Source of the DNA: Conus ventricosus
Taxonomy: Eukaryota; Mollusca; Gastropoda; Neogastropoda; Conidae
NCBI GenBank assembly: GCA_018398815.1
Contig: CM031607.1
Location: 92,695,043-92,759,042 of the forward strand
Direction of reading: 5' to 3'
DNA: 64,000 nucleotides
Each line of letters starts with the position of its first letter. Position 1 is the stretch's first letter. Under the pieces are notes generated by a model. It was given only the letters and a program-made list of their open reading frames with translations. It was not told where the DNA came from and made no database searches. The position numbers and the translations under genes are program-made. Shown in pieces: positions 1 to 9,099 of the stretch.

Positions 1-250
1 CAGATTCACAAGACACAGTAAACCATAGAAGAACTGCAGATTCACAAGGCACAGCAATCCATAGAAGAAGAACCGCAGATTCACAAAGCACAGTAATCCA
101 TAGCATTAGAACCGCAGATTCACAAGACACAGTAAACCATAGAAGAACTGCAGATTCACAAGGCACAGCAATCCATAGAAGAAGAACCGCAGATTCACAA
201 AGCACAGTAATCCATAGCATAAGAACCGCAGATTCACAAAGCACAGTAAA
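1..250. repeat. LTR minisatellite, subunits of about 37 bp in a 110-bp higher-order unit
   Basis: Three related subunits alternate. Each contains GCAGATTCACAA, a variable dinucleotide, then CACAG and CCATAG. Together they form a unit of roughly 110 bp that appears about twice here and once, degenerate, at 13895-14030. Confidence 0.85.
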
Positions 251-708
251 CAATATTGAATCCCTGGCGAACACGATTTCAGCAAAGTTCCACAGACGTA
301 TTGTTGATCTAAAACAAATATAAACTTTTCCGTGTATTCATAATACAGTGTTCACATCAATAAATTCAGCCCACCGACACACATGTGGCGGTACAATTAG
401 AGCACATAAATATTCTTGCAGGAGTTTTAAGTCACTCTCGGCGACACAGCATTCGCAACATTTTTATAACAAATAAATTTCCTGGTACATATTCCGCTGG
501 TACCGTCATCAGAAGTATCGCACATACACAATGAACTTCGACGCACTACTGACTTGAAAGTCAGCCTCTCCACATAGTATCACTATGGAGAAAACGACGA
601 TTAAAACAAAATAAAGTAGGCTGGACACCAAAGCCTCGGCCGTTAGTTCTTGCTCTCTTCTCTCGTCAAATATTATTATTTTCGTCATGTTCCTATGTTA
701 TTTCAAGT

Positions 709-734
709 TGACGTCATAATTTACGTTGACGTCA
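709..734. promoter_or_regulatory. Paired CRE-like palindromes in the LTR
   Basis: Two perfect TGACGTCA octamers lie at 709-716 and 727-734, 18 bp apart. The same pair is kept at 14363-14370 and 14381-14388, and one octamer occurs at 3027-3034. TGACGTCA is the consensus site of CREB/ATF bZIP factors. A role in LTR transcription is inferred from position and conservation between copies. Confidence 0.5.
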
Positions 735-737
735 CAA

Positions 738-751
738 TACTCCCCCTCCTC
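738..751 (-). other. Polypurine tract for plus-strand priming
   Basis: On the minus strand the sequence GAGGAGGGGGAGTA comes three bases before the LTR start. This is the expected place for the PPT, between the RNase H region and the 3' LTR. Confidence 0.7.
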
Positions 752-869
752 AAAAAAACAAAACAAAAAAAAAACAATGACCGAATTGTTTTTTTGAAGA
801 AGTAAACAACAGCAGAATACACAAACCCAGAAATCATACATCAAAACAGCTTCATAATACCACACAAGG

Positions 870-1330
870 AACCTCACTTCCTAAGGGATTAACTGATTCT
901 CACATGAACGGGAGAGAAGGACAGCGAAAACATTCGCTGAACCAGGAACTGGCTGGACTTCAAACGAGAACCCCTGCAACGAAAACGTCCATCTCATAGT
1001 TCTTGAGTTCTTAAAGTTTTACGTTCGCAGGTACGTCAAGGGATGATGATCCGTCTGCAGGGTAAATCTGACTCCCCAAAGGAACCTAACAAACTTCTGC
1101 ACAGCCCAGACAATGGCTAAACATTCCCGCTCAATAGTACTGTACGCCATCTCACGATCCAGCAATTTTCGACTAGCAAACACGACTGGATGAAGGACAT
1201 CATCACTCTCCTGAAGCAATACAGCACCCAAACCAACAGAACTAGCATCAGTCCTGAGAACAAAAGGATTGCTCAACCTAGGTAACAACAACACAGGTGC
1301 AGAAGACAAGATTCCCCGAATCTTCCTCAA
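870..1330 (-). pseudogene. Ty3-type RNase H domain (broken)
   Basis: This domain would degrade the RNA strand of the RNA:DNA hybrid during reverse transcription. The first frame (1330-1019) shows the RNase HI-like signatures of Ty3 elements: TDASSVGLGAVL, then the acidic helix STIERECLAIVWA, then TDHHPLTYL. It stops at 1019, but recognisable tail sequence (SRTMRWTFSLQGF, then a degraded LSR end) continues in another frame to about 870. It lies downstream of RT and directly upstream of the PPT, as expected for an element whose integrase is encoded earlier. The frame break near 1019 makes it non-functional as read. Confidence 0.75.
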
Positions 1331-1502
1331 AGCTTCAGCACACTCAGGAGTCCAAGAAATAGAATTTCAGCACGATCAGCATCTTTGATCAAATCCAACA
1401 GTGGAGCACTCAAAGTAGCGAACCCAGGAACATATCTCCTGTAAAAACTGAGCAACCCCAACAAAGACCTAACCTGCTTCCTGGTAGTAGGAGTGGATAT
1501 AT

Positions 1503-2335
1503 TCAAAATCTTATCAACCTTCTTACCTTCAGACGCATAGTACCACCTCCAACAACATGACCAAGGAACTTAAGTGAACGAAAGCCTGCCTCGATCTTCG
1601 AAGGACGATCTGTGAGGTTGAAAGACCTCAGACGGGAGAGCGCACCCTTCACATGTTTAAGGTGAGCATCCCATGACATGCTGTACACAAGAATATCGTC
1701 AAAAAAATTGATAGCAGAAAACTGATCTAATGCCAGCATACGCATCACACGTGCAAACACTGCATGAGCCGATACAGGTCCAAAAGGCATCCTGACAAAC
1801 TGGAATAGACCCATGTGTGTTGTAAAAGCCGTCTTCGGACGATCCTCGGGCTTAACCACGATCTGCCAATATCCTTTAGCAAGATCTGTCTTTGTGAAAA
1901 ACTGAGCATCACCTAACCTTGCAAAATGACTCTCAACATCAGGAATAGGTTCGGCATCAAAGACGGTAATCTTGTTCAAAGATCTGAAATCAATGCAAAA
2001 TCGACACGTACCATCTTTCTTCCTGACCAACACAACTGGAGAGGCATACAGACTATTTGATGGCTCAATGATACCAAGATCTAACATGATACCAATCTCT
2101 CTCTCGACAACCTCTTTGGCAAAAAAGGGATATCATAACGCTTCTTTCTAACAGGTACATCTGAAGTAAGAGGAATCTCTAATAGTACATCACCTGAGAA
2201 AGAACCTGGTTTAGGAGTCAAAATGTCCTGAAAATCATCAAAGACTGCACGCAACTCCCTGGAACTGCTGTCAGACAAAGCACAATCAAACTGTACAGAG
2301 CGAACATCTTCATCTGGCATAGAAGACGCCATTGG
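1503..2335 (-). pseudogene. Ty3/gypsy reverse transcriptase (broken)
   Basis: RNA-dependent DNA polymerase of the element. In frame 2087-1503 I read the early motif LDLGIIEPSNSLYASPVVLV, then KKDGTCRFCIDFRSLNKIT, TDLAKGYWQI, the TAFTTHMGLFQF block, and the catalytic core as FFDDILVYS instead of the usual YxDD. The segment 2332-2081, in another frame, is the acidic leader of RT ending DVPVRKKRYDIPF. At least one frameshift near 2085 separates them. Upstream, toward 2405, coding-like sequence continues until the inserted plus-strand LTR fragment. Family: Ty3/gypsy (Metaviridae), an old genomic copy. Confidence 0.85.
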
Positions 2336-2404
2336 AACAGTTAAAAAAGCGTCATCACAGTCCTGGACGACACCAACTGTACAAACTACTTTGTCAGGAA
2401 AGGC

Positions 2405-3895
2405 TTGACTGAGAAAACAGTATTTACTAAATCAGTTGTTTTGTTAAAGGCAGAATTTGTAGATGGGCGTTTCTTATGTTTCCGTGTTTATATTATTTTG
2501 GGTGCTGAGTTAAGTTTGCATATTGTTCATGCAGTGTTTCTTAGTTTTTTTTGCTTGTGCATTGTGAGTTGTGCTGAGTGCAAGTCGATGTATGTTTCAG
2601 ATGCATTGGTCAGTTGGATGTGTCAATTCCCTGTAGATAAGATGTATCTTCGGGTTTGACTCATTGCCTTTTGGCAAGCAGTAATATCTATGTTCGGGTT
2701 TCATACCCTTAGATATTAATTATTAGGAGTCCGTGTATCCTTGTCTAGGCTAGGCTGTTTCAGCCTCCATTTGGAATTGATGGTAAGGTGGCGTAGTGTG
2801 TGGCGCTGTATTGTTCCTGACATGCGGAGCAGTGTTCGTCCCTATGTCATCGGCTGGCATCAGTGTTTGATGCTGTCTGTGGTGGGTTGGTAGCAAGCGA
2901 GTTTTTCTTTTGTGAACTGTAGTTTCTGGTGCTGTTTTGATGTGTGATTTCTGAGTTTGTGTATCCTGCTGTTTGTTTGTTTTTTCTTTAAAAAATCGAT
3001 CATTTTATCTTGGAGGAAAAATATTGTGACGTCAACGTAAAACAATAATTATTATGACGCAAAAGTAAAAAATTAGGTAGACATTATGTAAAGAAAAAGA
3101 AAAAAAACGGGAACGAGAGAGAAAGAAGAAACGGACGGGCCTTGTGTCCAACCTGGAATTGTATTTGTTTTTGGTTTCTTATTTATTCATTCGTTGCAGT
3201 TTCTATCAGGTGATTTCGAGTCAGTGTTGCGTCGTTGCTGCTGTATCAGCGGAAATCTGTGCTTCAGCTGTGTTCTTCTGGGTACAACGTTGGTTTAATG
3301 TGCCTTGTGAGTCTGTGCTCCAGCTGTGTTCTTCTGGGGTTCGACGTTGGTTAATGTGCCTTGTGATTCTGTGCTTCAGCTGTGTTCTTCTGGGGTTCGA
3401 CGTTGGTTTAATGCGCCTTGTGATTCTGTGCATCAGCTGTGTTCTTCTAGGGTTCGACGTTGGTTTAATGTGCCTTGTGATTCTGTGCTTCAGCTGTGTT
3501 GTCGGTGGTTCGACGTGTTTACTGTGTTCTGTGGGACTGTAGTTCAGCTGTATTTGTGGGCAGCTTGGTTTGCTGTGTGGGTTCCCGGTTGGTGATATAT
3601 GCTGTAACGTGGGCTCGATGCAGCCAAGTGTATGGACTGTTTCTTTGATTGATAAGATTGTGTTAATTGTGATGATTTATTGAGTTTATTGCCTTGGTCA
3701 TTTGTAATGTTGTGGTGTGTAGTCTCCTCGTCGGGTGCATGAGTGTGCGGTTGTGAGTATGAAAACTTTTATGCGTGTGGAGTGAAAGAAAATAAACCCT
3801 GTATAAACGTATTACTTTCGTATTGATGCTGCCATTGTGTGTCGGGAAGACAGTTTAGCTAGGTCTGTCATTTCTGTCTATCCCTCTATAGTAGT
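2405..3895 (+). mobile_element. Opposing LTR-element fragment inserted between INT and RT
   Basis: About 1.5 kb in the opposite orientation separates the integrase and RT coding blocks. At 3019-3034 a purine stretch is followed by ATATTG and TGACGTCAACGTAAA, the same PPT/LTR-start arrangement as at 738-751. Downstream, the block around 3120-3150 resembles 600-650 read in reverse. Positions 3605-3655 (GGGCTCGATGCAGCC) match 48618-48655. An AATAAA lies near 3791, a possible LTR poly(A) signal. A 57-bp minisatellite occupies about 3240-3500. I could not identify a clean target-site duplication, so the ends are approximate. Confidence 0.6.
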
Positions 3896-4800
3896 TCAGG
3901 TCTTAGCGAGCCTGACATACTTTATGAACAGTACAAACAGACTTCGGAGAGGGACCACAGAAAAACCAACTCCTGGAGAAAACTCAAGAGAAACCTGTTC
4001 CTGCTCACAAGCCAAAGTTGCGATCTCTGACCAAGGCTCTGAAGTACCTTGTGAAAGAACAACTGTAAGTACAACAACATCAGAAGTAGATACAACAGGA
4101 CGACGAATGTACTTTTTGAACATATTCGCATGAATGATCTTTTCCTTGACCTTGACAAGTACCTTGTAATCTGGATGCAAGACTTTGACCACTGGGAACG
4201 GCCCTGACCAACTGGCTAACAACTTGTTAGAGTCAGTCGGTAACAAAACTAAAACTTCATCATTAACTTTGAAACGGCGTTCCCCGGGCCTTCTTGTCTA
4301 AGTACTTTTTACCCTTCAAAGCGGAATCAGCAGAATTCTCCATGGCTAACTTACATGAGTCAGCAATGACATTCTTGAGTTCAAACAAGTACGAATAGAG
4401 AGGTTTTGCTTTAACATCCTGAGCATCTGACTGAGTCCACGACTCCTGTAGTAAAGCAATAGGACCATGAACCTGCCGACCAAACAGCAACTGAAAGGGA
4501 GAGAAACCTGTACTCTCAGATGGCAACTCTCTGCACGCAAACAACAGTGCAGGCAAATAACGATGCCAAGCTTTGGGTGAGTGCGGACAATCTTTTTCCA
4601 CATGGACTTCAAAGTCCCATGAAACCTCTTAACATGACCATTTGCCTGCGGATGATACGGCGATGTACGTATGCCCATTGCACCACAGAAAGCATGAAAC
4701 TGCTTCATAAGCTCAGAGTTGAACTGTGTACCCTGATCAGACAGAATCTCCTTGGGAAAACCTAAACGAGAAAAGATTCCCAACAATACTTCTGCTACAG
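3896..4800 (-). pseudogene. Integrase, C-terminal half of the core and GPY/F region
   Basis: Retroelement integrase inserts the cDNA into the host genome. Frame 4786-4346 carries the second catalytic Asp block (EILSDQGTQFNSEL) and the third-acid block, which reads PYHPQANGHVKRFHG: the usual catalytic Glu before RFH is Lys. Frame 4601-4263 continues with CRELPSESTGFSPFQLLFGR. Frame 4246-3896 gives the GPY/F-like module (LLASWSGPFPVVKV, then VNMFKKY-type HANMFKKYIRR). The pieces are in three frames. The E-to-K change plus the frameshifts indicate an inactive relic. The reading breaks off near 3896, where the opposing LTR fragment begins. Confidence 0.85.
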
Positions 4801-4814
4801 CAACAGAGAGATAT

Positions 4815-5142
4815 AATAATAATAATGGTTTCTTATATAGCGCTTAATCAACGAATTTCTCTAAGTGCTTTACAAAGTCATACTACATTCACCATCTCAC
4901 ATACAATAGCACACCTTACACCCAGCTACAAATACTATTACTACAATAACTAACAAATCCTAATCCTACGAGTGTGACATTCACTTATTTTTCAAGTATC
5001 GCTACAAACACTTAATCCTATAACGTTCAGTCATACAACAGACACATGTAATGGAGAACATACACACACACACTACATTTGAAAAGGCACAGACGGCTAT
5101 GAGTTAGGTTGTACCCCCCCTCCTCCCCCCCCCCCTACCCCC
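4815..5142 (-). mobile_element. Short non-autonomous retroposon inside integrase
   Basis: It interrupts integrase between PLKDI and VAVAEVLLG. The flanks are ACAGAGAGATAT (4803-4814) and ACAGATAT (5143-5150), consistent with a target-site duplication of about 8 bp that later gained GA units. On the minus strand it ends with TAAAGCACTTAGAG, GCGCTATATAAG and (ATT)n, nearly the same 3' tail as the tRNA-derived SINEs at 13.0 and 14.65 kb. Its 5' side is a G-rich run (C-rich at 5110-5142 on plus). No pol III boxes were seen, so it may be a 5'-truncated SINE or a separate tail-sharing family. Confidence 0.65.
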
Positions 5143-5521
5143 ACAGATATCCTTCAACGGAACAGCCTCCGGAAAACGGGTAGCAATATCAATCATGGTC
5201 AAGATGTGACGATGACCTTGTTCCGAAGGAGGAGACAGTGGACCAACAAGATCAACAGCCACACGATCAAGTGGAGTGCTTTGATACCGTCTTCTGACAC
5301 GCATCACAGGAAGCAATGTACTTCGCTACATCCACAGTCACTCCAGGCCAAAAGAACTTGTTAAGGATTCTAGACAGAGTACACCGAGAACCACAATGAC
5401 CCGACAAAATCAGATCATGTGCCACAGATAACACTGTAGGTCGAAGTTCAACAGGAACAACAACCTGATCAAAAGAGACATAATTTTTGACAAAATGTCT
5501 GTACAGAACACCATCAGACAA
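5143..5521 (-). pseudogene. Integrase, N-terminal zinc domain and start of catalytic core
   Basis: Frame 5521-5267 holds the HHCC zinc-binding domain: HDLILSGHCG supplies the two His and SCDACQK the two Cys. Frame 5316-5104 begins the RNase H-fold core with AVDLVGPLSPP, which contains the first catalytic Asp, and MIDIATRFPEAVPLKDI. The two frames overlap, so a single indel near 5270-5310 separates them. Integrase directly follows the protease linker; no RT lies between them. Confidence 0.85.
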
Positions 5522-6019
5522 GAAGTTAAAAAAAAGGTAGTTGTACCTGACTTCTTCACCTCACCAGAAGACGCTGACTGGAAGCACGACTTCAATGACG
5601 CATAATCTTTCTGTTTCTGAACAAGGTCAGAACGGGAAATGTTCAGATCATCAGGGATCTGACATAAAGGCTTTTTTCCCACAACATGCTTAGCTCTAGC
5701 CCTCGTAACGGCGGCTAAAGGTTCACTAGATACATCACTAAAAATCATCGCTCATAGAAACTCCAGGTACATTACCCACAATGAGATCTGCGACAGGGCT
5801 ATCCAAGACACAACAAGTCAAATCACCCACAAAATAAGGACAGCTGTTTGAAACTGTAGCTAGTGGAAACTCACCCACACGACTACCAAAAGAAACACAC
5901 TTCACTATGGTTCCTAGCATCTGACTGTCAGAAACTAACCGTTTGCGAACGCCACAAATGGTAGCACCAGCATCACGCAGAACAGAACTCAAAGTGCCAT
6001 TCACAGAACCAGACTCCAA
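5522..6019 (-). pseudogene. Retroelement aspartic protease plus linker to integrase
   Basis: The protease would process the polyprotein. Frame 6019-5738 shows VLRDAGATICGVRKRLV as the active-site region (DAG where most have DTG/DSG) and VADLIVGNVPG as the second conserved region. Frame 5748-5410 then gives AAVTRARAKHVVGKK and QKQKDYASLKSC, a linker leading straight into the integrase zinc domain. That continuity is the main evidence that PR-INT adjacency is original and not a deletion. The DAG variant and the shifted frames suggest decay. Confidence 0.75.
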
Positions 6020-6159
6020 ATGTAATTTGCTTGTGAACTCACCAGCAGCTAGACAAGCAAAAGGAGTATCAAGAACAGAGCAACAAGCGCTGGACTGTTT
6101 GCTGTCAGCTTAGTTCTCGACAAAAGTAGAGTTACCAACCACAAAAGGACACGTGTCTG

Positions 6160-7491
6160 GGTGGCTAAGGGTGCAAATTCTACAAGGGTTTCTACCTGAT
6201 TTCCATGGACACCTAGCAGCTACATGTCTTGTCTTTTTACACACAAAACACACAACACTTGCAAACTGGTCAGAAGCACTTTCTGAGGAACTCTTACTGC
6301 CAGAGGTATGACGGGCGCTACGGCCACAATAACGGCTACCGCCAAAGTTATTTCCACGACCAGCTGAGTAACCAAAGCTCTGATGACCACAATAACAGCT
6401 ACCACCAAAGTTACTTCAATGATCAGCTGAGGAACCAGAGTAGTGGCCATTGTTTTGAAAAGTAGAGTATCTGTTTCCCTGTCAGACAGACCACAGTATG
6501 GATTTCTATCAAATTGACCAGGAGTTTTGTACCCAACAGAAGCAAACTGTTTATATCAGCTTTCCTAGAAAGCACCTTAGTGGGATGAGCATGTCTGTAT
6601 GACTCTGCAAACTTGATCATTTCATCAAAAGTTTTCACATCTCATCTTTTTCACACAAAAAAGTAACCAAGTCCTTAGAGACACACTCCAAAAACTGCTC
6701 ACGTAAGATAAGATCCACCAGACCTTCAAAAGACTTATCATTTTTTGACAAAGAGACCCAACGGTCAAACAAACGCCTAAGTTCAACTGCAAAGGTCTCG
6801 AAAGGTTCATCTGAGCTAGGCTTAGCCTCACGAAAACGCTTACGAAAACCATCTGGAGTACATTGAAATTTTTTCAGCAAGCTCTCTTTCAAATGCTCGT
6901 AAGATATAACATTATTTTCAGCGAGACTGTGATAGAGAGTTAAAGCGGAACCCTCAAGCAATGCAGACAGGTATGTTACCCACAAAGTCTCAGACTATCC
7001 CAAGGAACGAGCATGGGTTTCAAAACGAAACAAGTAACTGTCTATATCATCAGTTCTTTCCTTCAAAAGGGGCAACTTTGGAAACGTAGGGCGAGGGGCG
7101 TTAAACCTTGGAAAACCAGAACCATGACTGTCATTATCCTGACCTGACACTGCACCTTGCTGAGAAGTTATTTGGCAACTGTATTCTTTTAGTTTCCTCT
7201 ATCTCTTGGATTCTTTTTGTTTCCTCTTGCTCTTGTATTTGCATCTGCTCTCTTTTAGTTTCTTCTTGCATTCGCTCATGCTCTCTTTTAGTTATCTCTT
7301 CTTCCTGAAATTCTTTTCATTTTGATTCTTTCCTCTCTTTCCATATCTTGAGCAATGCATTTATCCACATAGGCCAACAGATCTTCACCCTCCAGACCAC
7401 ATACCTTACCTCGTTGTAAATATTTAGCGAAAACCTTGTCCTCGTCCATAGAGGAGACAACAGGACTTTCTTCCTTAGCCTTCTGTGCCAT
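6160..7491 (-). pseudogene. Gag with SCAN-like capsid segment and CCHC knuckle
   Basis: Structural protein of the particle. The likely start is the ATG at about 7491 (MAQKAKEESPVVSSMDEDK), followed by an acidic/basic helical stretch that breaks near 7290. Frame 6985-6635 is the capsid core: WVTYLSALLEGSALTLYHSL, then FAVELRRLFDRWVSL, then LILREQFLECVSKDL. That last part resembles the vertebrate SCAN domain, which is reported to derive from Gmr1-like Gag. Frame 6638-6423 continues with a helix (MKTFDEMIKFAESYRHA). Near 6205-6250 another frame gives a CX2CX4HX4C knuckle (CFVCKKTRHVAARC). At least three frameshifts are present. Confidence 0.75.
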
Positions 7492-7499
7492 AATGAAAA

Positions 7500-9095
7500 T
7501 ATGAACTAATGTCCTGTCAAACCCGCCCACACGCACTAGTGGATCAAATACAAACAACTGCTGTCACAAGCAAAAAAGGTTTGAAGCTCCTGTCCACTAA
7601 AATATAATGAGCTTGTGACAAAAGGTGATCGTCCAGACCCCTTGTTATTTATCGCACAAATAAAGAATTAAAAAAATACCAATGCTTTTTTATTTATTGC
7701 TTGATGTTTTATAATACCTTGAAGAGATACATAATATAACATGGTGAGTTTGGGTGTCTGCCTTCCATTTGAAAATGCCCAAGTTGTACGCTTTTCTTTG
7801 ATAAATTTTCCCGTTCAAGATGGCGGACGAGTGATGCGGTTGGTGTCGAAGCCTGGATACATATCTAAATTGCATACCATCACAACAATATGAATAAAGG
7901 ATGCAAAAAAATCAACGGCGAACATGTTAAAATCACAAACCGGTTCTATTTCTGATTGTTTTCGATGCTGTCAAGCGGTAAAAATCCGTTTGACAGTCGT
8001 TACGCTGTTTGTCAAATCGTGTCGGTCAGCAAAACTCTCGATCGTTCACATCAGGTTGGGTTCGGTTCCGTGTTCATTTAACTCGGCATGTCGGACAACA
8101 CTAACCGAATGGAGAAAGGTTATTTCCGAACCAAATTCGATTCATTTGGCAGCAAACGAGCGCGAAATCCATACGGTAATAAGCAGTATGTCAGAAAATA
8201 ACGACCGTATTTTTTCTCGCAATTCTACTAACAACGAACTTCCAGATCCCATGCCGTGCTTTAAATAGCACCCAAGGCAAAAGGTTTCAAATCGAGGCTG
8301 GAGCTTTCGTCAAGAATGGCGCTTCGAAGCAGAGAAGGTGTGGAAATGTTGTTTTTTCCACAATCGTTACGACCGTCAGAAATCGTAATGACTGTCAAAT
8401 GCATAACGACCGTCACAAGAAAATGATCGAACATTGGTTTCAGCTGTTTCTCTCAAATGTGTTTCTGTAAATGATTAAAATTCTAAGTGACCCAAAAGTA
8501 GAGTGGGGCAATTTAACGGGATTTCCCTCAACTTTCGGGCGATGTTTTGTGCGTGACGCATGATTAGGACATCGTTTTAGCGATGTCCGAATAACGACCG
8601 ACTGATATTAAGTTAATCAATGTATCAATTATACGTAAAACTGGGGCAGAAAACAGCTTGGAATTTCTATTTTGCTTTTTCTTTAAATACATGACAGAAC
8701 TAAAGTTCAGATCATAGGATTAGTGGGAAATCTGGCGATTATTTGACAGTTGTTACTCTCATAGTTGAAGACATTATCACTCAGTAATGTCTGTCGTAAC
8801 GACCATCAGTATCTCTTGTGATTAATAAATGGCCCAGTTATTTTCATTGTAATACATATTTATTTTGAAGAATTGAAAGTGCACATTTTTGGCTATTTCC
8901 ATAATGCTTTTTGATAAAATGTGGAGGAGTAGAGACCAGCAACCAGATTCCACCAGCCCCCTTCCTCCCAGTCCCTCCATGTATCCCCTCCCCCAGCCTC
9001 CCCCCCCCCCCCTCACCCCCTCTCCCTTCCTTTTTTTTTTTCCTGGGCCCTTTTTTCAACTAAACTGGATTCAGTTAGGTTTTTTTCCCCCTCTC
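7500..9095. other. Leader region of the element with a recurrent motif, no gene
   Basis: No protein-coding signal is convincing. A motif of the form TAACGACNGTC recurs in both orientations at about 7991, 8199, 8367, 8385, 8404, 8591, 8744 and 8795. The part 8940-9060 is a pyrimidine-rich low-complexity tract next to the LINE 5' end. Confidence 0.6.
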
Positions 9096-9099
9096 TTTC

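Larger units (their letters stand above)
1..734 (-). repeat. 3' LTR of the Gmr1-like element (partial)
   Basis: Positions 376-734 match 14030-14388 almost base for base, and the minisatellite parts at 1-245 and 13895-14030 also correspond. This copy carries about 127 bp (245-375) that the right-hand LTR lacks. It begins on the minus strand at TGACGTCA (734), directly after a purine tract. Its far end lies outside the window, so length and target-site duplication cannot be read. Confidence 0.75.

Noticed and set aside
2405..2659. Plus-strand ORF of 84 codons, possible env
   Set aside because: No signal peptide/TM/Cys pattern of an envelope; it lies in the internal end of the inserted LTR fragment.
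3144..3595. Cys-rich repeat ORFs in the opposing LTR
   Set aside because: They follow the 57-bp LTR minisatellite, open by chance because 57 is divisible by three.
7579..7597. Alternative PBS (TGGACAGGAGCTTCAAACC on minus) just upstream of gag
   Set aside because: It looks tRNA-complementary and is flanked by a 9-bp inverted repeat, but no LTR resembling 1-734 follows it. The PBS at 12922-12932 directly adjoins a matching LTR.
7924..8268. Plus-strand ORF of 114 codons
   Set aside because: No recognisable domain, and it overlaps the recurrent TAACGAC motif; probably chance.
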